Below are positions 5,375 through 10,133 of a stretch of 10,133 nt of DNA, one piece after another (the stretch's first letter is position 1; each line of letters begins with the position of its first letter). A program made the translations under genes and the position numbers. Origin of the DNA: Thermoplasmata archaeon (lineage in GTDB: Archaea; Thermoplasmatota; Thermoplasmata; Thermoplasmatales; Thermoplasmataceae); NCBI GenBank assembly GCA_021835185.1, contig JAKBQO010000011.1:11371-21503 (forward strand), given 5' to 3'. The notes below the pieces were generated by a model. It saw only the letters and a list, made by a program, of their open reading frames with translations. It ran no database searches and was not told the origin of the DNA.

Positions 5375-5582
5375 ATGGGCAAGCCATGTGAAGTCTAGTC
5401 TGTAACCTGCCTGAATGTGCGTTGCAGATACTACAATAAGGATAGGGGAAAAGATATCATCAAATGATGCAGCAACTCAGCCGGTCACCAACTGTACAGG
5501 TGTATGCCCTGCAAACACATGTCCGGCAAAGAGTTCTTTTTCGGACAACAAAAAATAGATCAGGGGGTATATAAATAACTCC
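5375..5582 (+). pseudogene. Decayed zinc-ribbon protein, probably an IS1-like transposase N-terminus
   Basis: From ATG 5375 the frame opens as MGKPCEV and stops at once. Downstream, in another frame (5424-5582), the translation reads CRYYNKDRGKDIIK, a stop, then CSNSAGHQLYRCMPCKHMSGKEFFF and QQKIDQGVYK before a TAA. The pattern of paired cysteines, a GxQLYRC segment, CxxCxH and a basic/aromatic end is that of the zinc ribbon opening IS1-like and related archaeal transposases. At least one frameshift and one in-frame stop are needed, and no catalytic domain follows. This is a short dead fragment; another zinc-ribbon protein cannot be excluded. Confidence 0.4.
5567..5577 (+). promoter_or_regulatory. 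TATA-like box upstream of the IS3-type remnant
   Basis: GTATATAAATA is a near-ideal archaeal TATA box. The expected start would be near 5600, just before the left inverted repeat of the IS3-type remnant, so it could feed transcription into that remnant and, further on, the metal efflux gene. No intact ORF begins at the right distance. Confidence 0.4.
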
Positions 5583-5610
5583 TTAATTTTAATGTGTAGT
5601 GGTGCATACC

Positions 5611-6095
5611 CTTTATTATTTGGACAGTTACCAAGTGGAATATGAGGAAGTGATATAATGGAGAAATTTACATCAGATGAAAAGGTAGAATAGTAATAGA
5701 ATCATTTACAACTAATAGTATAGCAGAGCTATGCAGGAGGCATGGGAGTATTAGGAGCCAACTTCTATAAATGGAGGGATAAATTTATAGAATCTGGGAA
5801 AACGGGATTCTATGGAGCCGGCAGATCTGGAGATAATGAATACCAGAAAGAATGAAAAATTGAAAAGGCTGGTAGGTGACCAAGCACTGGTTATCGATGA
5901 GTAAAAAAAATTATAGAGGAAAGAGATAATGGGAACAGTAAACAGCCTTAGAAATAAACGGAATTCAGGAACAGGTTTATGGATGGGATAAAGAAAAAAG
6001 AGGAAAGGAGATTGAGAAACAGGAAAATTAATATGAAGAGGATGAATAGAAGTGTCTCAACATTACACTAAAAAACTGTCCAAAATTAAGTGGAG
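5611..6095 (+). mobile_element. Degenerate, internally deleted IS3-type element
   Basis: An 11-bp perfect inverted repeat, TTTGGACAGTT at 5619-5629 and AACTGTCCAAA at 6074-6084, brackets a decayed OrfA and the beginning of an OrfB. The right end continues into AATTAAGTGGA, also seen at 93-118. The interior is only about 450 bases, so most of OrfB is gone. Outer limits are approximate because no clear target duplication could be seen. Confidence 0.55.
5658..6041 (+). pseudogene. IS3-family OrfA with a vestige of OrfB, multiply frameshifted
   Basis: Patching the frames together gives MEKFTSDEKVE, then VIESFTTNSIAELCRRHG, FYKWRDKFIESGKTGFYGAG, EYQKE, KLKRLVGDQALVIDE and KKIIEE. This is the canonical layout of an IS3-type OrfA: a helix-turn-helix (IAELCRRHG followed by FYKWRDKF) and then a leucine-zipper-like coiled coil. 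At least four frame changes or stops interrupt it. From about 5940 another frame reads TALEINGIQEQVYGWDKEKRGKEIEKQEN, resembling the start of OrfB (a NGIxxxxYYxW motif), but no integrase core follows before the element end. It is non-functional. Confidence 0.75.
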
Positions 6096-6927
6096 CAGGT
6101 CGGAGAACAATGTTATCACTGCTTTATTATATTGGATTATTCTCGGTTTGTTCCTCTATTCTTACCTGGAGTCCGATAATCCACTATCCCTTTCCGTGGT
6201 ATCCGACCGTCTGGTAGACGCCTTGTCGATATCAATGATTTTCCTGGTTAACCGAATTTCGAATAAACCTACGGATGAATTTCACTCATACGGTTTCCAT
6301 AGAGTCGAGGCACTGCTGAATATCACGATTATCACACTGTTCATTGCAATCTCAGCATATTCTGCAATACTCACAACGGAATTGCTGATACACGGCATTC
6401 CAATCTCAAGTGGCAGCACCGCCTTATCGGCTATAATAGCCATTCCGTTGCTGATAGTGGCAGGAGTTACTATTGAACATGACGAAAAGTCCAACTTCAG
6501 GATTATGTTCATTCATACACTGCAGGACCTTGCAATAATGATTATAGTACTGGCATTCTCGCTACTGCCGTTCTACTTCTTCAGCCAGTATCTTGACTAC
6601 CTGGGGAGCTACATTGTTCTCTTCATAATACTATACGGAAACCGCAATATGTTCAGGAGAAACGTTAACATACTGCTCGAAGGCTCTTCCGTCAGTGTCA
6701 AAGAGGTTGAAGAGATGATTAGGAAGGAGTTTCCAAGTGTACATCATCTGCACATCTGGGACATATGCCAGCACCAGAGAGTGGCCACCCTGCATATGAG
6801 TATACCTTCTCAGATGCAGATAGGTGAACTTGATTCCGTGAGGAAAGACATCGAAAGAATACTGTCAAAATACGGTGTCAATCATGTTACAGTACAATTT
6901 GAGTCCAACAATGGAGACAATATCTAA
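6052..6927 (+). CDS. Cation diffusion facilitator (CDF) family metal efflux transporter
   Basis: A 291-residue membrane protein that likely exports Zn2+ or a similar divalent metal in exchange for protons. Site A is intact: D52-x3-D56 in helix 2 (SDRLVDALS) and H155-x3-D159 in helix 5 (FIHTLQDLA). The loop after helix 2 carries PTDEFHSYGFHRVEALL, the CDF signature around DxxH. About six transmembrane helices precede a cytoplasmic domain (from about residue 213) with VHHLHIWDICQHQRVATLHM, the family's metal-binding fold. The GTG at 6052 is the only plausible start: an in-frame stop lies at 6043-6045, and the next in-frame ATG is inside helix 2. The first roughly 17 codons lie in the right end of the IS3-type remnant, so the N-terminus and promoter may be IS-derived. 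Metal specificity cannot be read from the sequence. Confidence 0.9.
   Translation: MSQHYTKKLSKIKWSRSENNVITALLYWIILGLFLYSYLESDNPLSLSVVSDRLVDALSISMIFLVNRISNKPTDEFHSYGFHRVEALLNITIITLFIAISAYSAILTTELLIHGIPISSGSTALSAIIAIPLLIVAGVTIEHDEKSNFRIMFIHTLQDLAIMIIVLAFSLLPFYFFSQYLDYLGSYIVLFIILYGNRNMFRRNVNILLEGSSVSVKEVEEMIRKEFPSVHHLHIWDICQHQRVATLHMSIPSQMQIGELDSVRKDIERILSKYGVNHVTVQFESNNGDNI
6076..6101 (+). repeat. Right end of IS3-type remnant, overlapping the CDF reading frame
   Basis: Matches bases 93-118 at 22 of 26 positions (shared core AAATTAAGTGGA) and includes the 11-bp inverted repeat partner of 5619-5629. It encodes LSKIKWSRS of the predicted CDF protein. Confidence 0.45.
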
Positions 6928-6970
6928 ATCATATAAATTCTTAATGACACATACCACGTATAGTATACTC

Positions 6971-6980
6971 CAAATATAAG
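6971..6980 (+). promoter_or_regulatory. TATA promoter of the HsdM fragment
   Basis: CAAATATAAG lies 25-34 bases before the ATG at 7005, giving a leaderless start. Just upstream, GTATAGTATAC (6958-6968) is a small odd-length dyad that could bind a regulator. Confidence 0.5.
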
Positions 6981-7004
6981 AGTGCACTGATACTTTAGAG
7001 TTCT

Positions 7005-7424
7005 ATGGCAGTTGACTGTTTTCGCAAAATTACAAAAAATGATCTGGTTAAATTGATGGATAATGCTGCAGATCTAGTACGGACATCTGTGGATTACAAA
7101 TATATTCTGATTCTCTTATTTATTAAAAGACTGAGTGACGGGTGGAAAGAGGAAGTTGAGGATGCCATGTCAAAAATCATGGAGGAAGCAGGCATTGACG
7201 AATCAGAGGCAGGCAAACGTGCAGTCAGCAATGAATTCCATAACTTTATGGTTCCTGAGAATGCTCTCTGTAACAATATAAGGAAAGATAGGGAAAAGCT
7301 CAAAGAAAACATGTCAAGGGGTATAAATGAAATAGCAAAGGAAAACAAAGAGCTTGATGAAATAGTAAATAGAATAGATTTCATAGATTTGAGATTACAG
7401 AGTATATTTTATTATATGATTTGA
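7005..7424 (+). pseudogene. Type I restriction-modification HsdM, N-terminal domain only
   Basis: A 139-residue product. Residues 12-37 (DLVKLMDNAADLVRTSVDYK to LFIKRLSD) match the N-terminal helical domain of HsdM, the DNA methyltransferase subunit of type I systems (family pattern: a helix, LR...vda.dYk.viL.LiFlK.lSd). Residues 70-125 (VSNEFHNFMVPENA to VNRIDF) continue that domain, including the F-x-VP-x-x-A segment and the long helix ending in RIDF. Intact HsdM proteins are usually around 500 residues and then carry a SAM-binding domain with an NPPF/Y catalytic motif; neither is present, and the frame ends IFYYMI-stop. No hsdS or hsdR is visible. The promoter and start look intact, so a short peptide may still be made, but it cannot methylate DNA. 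Deletion of the rest of the locus is the likely history. Confidence 0.75.
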
Positions 7425-7497
7425 TAGCATGATTTACCTTATACATTCAATCCCATTCTTAAGCTCAGGTAGGTCAATTTTAGTTCTCCCTGCTAAA

Positions 7498-7504
7498 TTT
7501 TTTT
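7498..7504 (+). terminator. Oligo-T run after the HsdM fragment
   Basis: Seven consecutive T residues about 75 bases after the stop codon. Archaeal RNA polymerase terminates at such runs without needing a hairpin; this is a weak call in AT-rich sequence. Confidence 0.25.
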
Positions 7505-7753
7505 GGATAATCTAACATAGAAAATGATAATCCCAACCAAGGTTGCTTTATTTTGAAAACCATGACTATAAGTTTAACTGAATATTTTATAGAAAGGTAG
7601 ATAGAAAAATACCTCATACCTTAAATAACTGTATATAACCAAAATATTGTGGAGGGTTGGAATTATCTCCATGTCAATTATATACCATTGGGTGAAATCC
7701 AGGTTTATGCCGGTTTCTGTATGTATTTCTTAAGGGGAAGTTAATCTCTTTTA

Positions 7754-7834
7754 TTTTCGCATTTTTTTGCATTTACGAAATTTTAAACATAATAATTTCA
7801 ATGGATTTTGCTTATTTTTTGCATTTTCGCATTT
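7754..7834. repeat. Two-module repeat in swapped order
   Basis: TTTTCGCATTT occurs at 7754-7764 and 7824-7834, and TTTTTTGCATTT at 7763-7774 and 7815-7826. The order of the two overlapping modules is reversed between the two sites, so this is not a simple direct duplication. It could be a paired protein-binding site or AT-rich slippage. Confidence 0.5.
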
Positions 7835-8012
7835 GCTTGACGCAAGAGAGAGGGATATAGGGGATTGCTATATGGAGATTTTTTTCTCTGGATCCTTTAT
7901 GAAATATCTAACATGGCGGCGGCTGCTTTCCTATTATTATATAATTGTGAATCAAGAGGTAAAGGTTAAGATTTCTGCATGAGTTGTTTTATGTATGTTA
8001 AAATTGGCAGAT

Positions 8013-8035
8013 AACCTGGAAAAAAATAACAGGTT
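8013..8035. repeat. Small inverted repeat (hairpin potential)
   Basis: AACCTG (8013-8018) and CAGGTT (8030-8035) are separated by an A-rich loop of 11 bases. It is a short stem with no clear role. Confidence 0.3.
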
Positions 8036-8095
8036 TCCTTTATGATTTTGGAGCATGACTTACTTTTAGGGTGTAGTTATACCAGTAAATGACTT

Positions 8096-8121
8096 TGCCT
8101 TGTAAAATTGCCTTGTAAAAT
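8096..8121. repeat. Perfect tandem duplication of 13 bases
   Basis: TGCCTTGTAAAAT is repeated twice without a spacer (8096-8108 and 8109-8121). It is most simply a slippage product in noncoding DNA. Confidence 0.8.
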
Positions 8122-8192
8122 GGCATTATAGGGTATGAAAATTAAGGCAAGATTAAAAGTTGCAATTATGGCCATATTTTTTATAACTCAAG

Positions 8193-8207
8193 GGTTAAAT
8201 TTTAACC
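8193..8207. repeat. Palindrome GGTTAAATTTTAACC
   Basis: Seven-base arms around a single central base. It could be a regulator site or chance in AT-rich DNA. No gene starts beside it. Confidence 0.4.
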
Positions 8208-8278
8208 TGGCTTAAAACTATAAAATAATCATGCGATTATATAATTGTATTTTTATATTACAAAAACCGGATCGTGAG

Positions 8279-8286
8279 TATATAAA
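8279..8286 (+). promoter_or_regulatory. Orphan plus-strand TATA box
   Basis: TATATAAA is a canonical archaeal TATA box. The expected start is near 8308, and no plus-strand ORF follows. A transcript from it would run antisense to the 3' end of the radical SAM gene at 8365-9390. It may also be accidental. Confidence 0.3.
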
Positions 8287-8298
8287 GAAAAAAAATAA
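8284..8298 (-). terminator. Probable terminator of the radical SAM gene
   Basis: On the minus strand this reads as eight consecutive T residues (complement of 8288-8295) with T-rich flanks, about 70 bases past the stop codon. Oligo-T is the usual archaeal termination signal. Confidence 0.4.
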
Positions 8299-8364
8299 TT
8301 TAGGTATTTTTAGCTTATAGCTTTAACCTTTTAATGTTAATCCCGTCGGCGGCTTATAAATAGT

Positions 8365-9390
8365 TTAAAAATTTCTCTTTGACGCACTGAATTTTATGTA
8401 ATCTATAGTGGCATCTATTATTCTGCTTTTTACCATTGCCGGCCTTGTCCATTTAAACAGGGAAGGTTCAAGGTAACATGATAATGCACATTTATTGCAG
8501 GTTCTGTAGGGTTCCCAGTCAAATGTGTTCCACATCTTTTTAATGTCTATGTTCCATACATAATCAGATCCTGAATATTCGTTGATGATATAGCATGGGG
8601 TCACAACCCTGCCCTCCGGGTCAATGTTTATGGTAAGCCATGGCCTGCATTCCCATTTATATCCGTAAAACCAGGAATCCCTTATTGCCTCAAAATACTG
8701 TACAGTATTCATTATAGGGCCATCGGCTTTCTTCCTATCAATAAGCATATTCAGAGCGCCAAGGAGTTTTTCCTTTTCGGGTGATATTTTCTCTGCTGTT
8801 GAATAGTCATATTCTATCTGAAAATTTATCGGGACTTCTAACTTATCACCTAGATCAAGTATATCTCCTATGCTATCTATGTTTTCTCTTGTAATTGTTG
8901 AACTCATGGCAACTGGTACCATATGTTTTGATGCATTGATTCCCCTTACTGCATGCTCAAATGAACCCTGCATTCCCCTCATGGTATCGTGCACCTCTTT
9001 GCTTCCATCAATAGAGACAAAAAGGAAATCTAAAGAATTGTGTATTTCATTTATTTTCTTCTCAAGGCGCCATCCATTTGTTACCATGGATGTATGAAAT
9101 CTCTTGTGGCTTTCTTTCAATATTTCCGGGGTATCATTTCTAAGAAGGGGCTCACCGCCCTCAAATCCAAGGTATGACACTCCACCCTCTTTCAGTTTTT
9201 CCATCATTGCTATTTCCTGTTCCATAGACAGAAGTTTGCTATCTGGCCTCCTCCAGAACGGACACATTTTGCATCTTAAGTTGCATTCATACAATAGCTT
9301 ATGGCCTGCTATTGTAGGTAACTTTTTATTCTTAACTCTCGACATGTTTCTTTTTATGGATCTTAAAACAACTGCATTATAAACCGACAT
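8365..9390 (-). CDS. Radical SAM protein with SPASM-like C-terminal cysteines
   Basis: A 341-residue protein from the ATG at 9390. The radical SAM motif C36-x3-C40-x2-C43 (ECNLRCKMCPFW) binds the 4Fe-4S cluster that cleaves S-adenosylmethionine. GFEGGEPLLR (about residues 75-84) is the SAM-binding GGE motif, and FLFVSIDGSKEVHDTMRG is a typical middle block of the barrel. The C-terminus has C248, C266 (PCY) and C298-x2-C301-x3-C305, a SPASM-like pattern expected to hold auxiliary Fe-S cluster(s). The reaction and substrate are unknown; relatives include peptide-modifying and HpnH-like lipid enzymes, and no precursor peptide or lipid gene lies alongside. An in-frame TTG at 9402 would add four residues. 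The gene is monocistronic with its own TATA box, downstream of the DHH gene on the same strand. Confidence 0.85.
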   Translation of the reverse strand: MSVYNAVVLRSIKRNMSRVKNKKLPTIAGHKLLYECNLRCKMCPFWRRPDSKLLSMEQEIAMMEKLKEGGVSYLGFEGGEPLLRNDTPEILKESHKRFHTSMVTNGWRLEKKINEIHNSLDFLFVSIDGSKEVHDTMRGMQGSFEHAVRGINASKHMVPVAMSSTITRENIDSIGDILDLGDKLEVPINFQIEYDYSTAEKISPEKEKLLGALNMLIDRKKADGPIMNTVQYFEAIRDSWFYGYKWECRPWLTINIDPEGRVVTPCYIINEYSGSDYVWNIDIKKMWNTFDWEPYRTCNKCALSCYLEPSLFKWTRPAMVKSRIIDATIDYIKFSASKRNF

Positions 9391-9418
9391 AAAACTACCC
9401 AACTAATAATAACCTATC

Positions 9419-9431
9419 AGCCTATATAAGC
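9419..9431 (-). promoter_or_regulatory. TATA promoter of the radical SAM gene
   Basis: Read on the minus strand, AGCTTATATAGGC contains TTATATA centred near 9426, with an A-rich BRE-like stretch upstream. The predicted start is near 9401, leaving a leader of about 11 bases before ATG 9390, or a leaderless TTG at 9402. Confidence 0.55.
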
Positions 9432-9573
9432 TTTTAGAATAATAGATAGAATTGCCCGGATAATTATTAAAAAGTGGATTAATTGATGATATATGTGATA
9501 ATTCCGGAAAAATATTCATCAAGTAAAATTGTACTGAAACATAAGTTAAATATGGAAACAACGCAATTAAAGC

Positions 9574-10133
9574 TTAAAATATCTTAATCTGTGATTTTAT
9601 CATTTCATTGGCAGCGTCCAGAAATTGTTTCTCCCTGCCCTTTGGAATTACTCCACCTGCTGCAATGTCATGCCCGCCACCGGAGCCTCCGGCAGCAGCG
9701 CATGCGGTTTTCATTACTTCAGAAAGGTTTAATCCCCTGCTGACTGAGTATCGTGATCCCCTGGATGATATTTTGACGTCGTCTGTGCCGCTGTTAAATC
9801 CAATTACAGGCTTATCTGGCTTTACTGTGTAGAGAGCTATTGCCCCGGCTATAGGACCGGCCATTTCAGATTCCGGTGCATAAAAATAGCGGAGGTATTT
9901 TTCCTCCTTCAAATCTGATTTTGCCCTGTATATGTAATCGATCAACTTTGTCTTGAATATTTTTACATTGGCCACCATATCATTTCCTGCGCTGTTATCT
10001 CCCAGAAAATACTGAACCGGCAGGGATTGCAAACCTATTCTTGCATTGCCATCTATAATTGAATTCAATTCTTTGGATGAGAATCCTAAATTGTCAAAAT
10101 AAAGAACATCCCCCTCAAGATATTTTATTGCAT
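9574..10133 (-). CDS. DHH/DHHA1 phosphoesterase (RecJ-like), C-terminal part
   Basis: The frame is open from the window edge to TAA 9574-9576, giving at least 186 residues; the start and the N-terminal DHH domain lie outside. The C-terminal DHHA1 signature is clear: AAAGGSGGGHDIAAGGVIPKG, the glycine-rich loop with a histidine that contacts nucleic acid in RecJ and NrnA-type enzymes. Upstream of it, GPIAGAIALYTVKPDKPVIGFNSG and VKISSRGSRYSVSRGLNLSEVM follow the usual order of this domain. Family members hydrolyse single-stranded DNA, RNA or oligonucleotides; some archaeal ones associate with the replication GINS complex. Which type this is cannot be decided from the C-terminus. A TTG at 10068 is not the start, since the frame and homology-like sequence (LYFDNLGFSSKEL) continue upstream of it. 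Confidence 0.85.
   Translation of the reverse strand, partial: AIKYLEGDVLYFDNLGFSSKELNSIIDGNARIGLQSLPVQYFLGDNSAGNDMVANVKIFKTKLIDYIYRAKSDLKEEKYLRYFYAPESEMAGPIAGAIALYTVKPDKPVIGFNSGTDDVKISSRGSRYSVSRGLNLSEVMKTACAAAGGSGGGHDIAAGGVIPKGREKQFLDAANEMIKSQIKIF

Larger units (their letters stand above)
7425..8364. other. Gene-free AT-rich region
   Basis: About 940 bases in which I find no supportable gene. The longest plus-strand frame (7767-7982, 71 codons) has low-complexity composition, no promoter at the right distance and no recognisable motif. A minus-strand frame (about 7434-7512) ends NLAGRTKIDLPELKNGIECI-stop, which looks protein-like but is too short to identify. The stretch contains the repeats listed separately, oligo-T runs and AT-rich filler. 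I see no tRNA cloverleaf and no CRISPR-like spacing. It is best described as decayed sequence between a truncated restriction gene and the conserved minus-strand genes. Confidence 0.5.

Noticed and set aside
7434..7512. Minus-strand peptide ending NLAGRTKIDLPELKNGIECI
   Set aside because: It looks protein-like but is only about 24 codons before an upstream stop, and I could not match it to a family.
7767..7982. 71-codon plus-strand frame in the gene-free stretch
   Set aside because: It begins inside the swapped repeat, has a phenylalanine/tyrosine-rich composition expected from AT-rich DNA, and has no promoter at the right distance or recognisable motif.
7754..8121. Possible CRISPR array
   Set aside because: The repeats are too short, irregularly spaced and low in complexity, and no cas gene is present.
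8346..8361. GGCGGCTTATAAATAG as a promoter on either strand
   Set aside because: It lies just past the 3' end of the radical SAM gene. On the plus strand it would point into that gene's antisense, and on the minus strand there is no gene at the right distance.

Overview
The window looks like a chromosomal segment of an acidophilic euryarchaeon of the order Thermoplasmatales (Ferroplasma, Acidiplasma or Cuniculiplasma type). This is inferred from the modest GC content, archaeal TATA boxes about 25-30 bases ahead of start codons (leaderless transcripts), the lack of clear Shine-Dalgarno sites, and the DHH/DHHA1 and radical SAM proteins. It is an accessory, transposon-rich stretch, with ordinary chromosomal genes only at the right edge. 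The genus cannot be fixed from the sequence alone.

Bases 1-4760 hold a head-to-tail array of three related insertion sequences. The first is a truncated right end (about 107-433) that keeps only the transposase C-terminus. The second (440-2570) and third (2577-4754) are full length. Each full element carries a small OrfA (103/104 aa) whose stop overlaps the start of a large DDE transposase OrfB by ATGA. All three right ends are followed by the same hexamer ATTTTA, and the two internal junctions are near-perfect palindromes. Both full elements place a dyad symmetry between the TATA box and the OrfA start, suggesting an operator. The two elements are clear homologues, but one is AT-rich and the other richer in GC, so they diverged before they met here. 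The first has a small frameshift near the transposase C-terminus.

Bases 4761-6930 contain a four-helix membrane protein of unknown function whose promoter abuts the IS array, then the wreckage of two other transposons: a zinc-ribbon transposase fragment, and an IS3-type OrfA with most of OrfB deleted. A cation diffusion facilitator (metal efflux) gene follows. Its predicted GTG start and first roughly 17 codons appear to lie inside the right end of the IS3-type remnant.

Bases 6931-8364 contain a promoter-bearing fragment of a type I restriction-modification HsdM protein (N-terminal helical domain only). About 940 bases without a credible gene follow, with short repeats and AT-rich low-complexity sequence. 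This looks like a decayed restriction or mobile locus.

Bases 8365-10133 are on the minus strand and look like stable chromosome: a radical SAM protein with a SPASM-like C-terminal cysteine set and its own promoter, preceded by the C-terminal part of a DHH/DHHA1 phosphoesterase that runs off the window.
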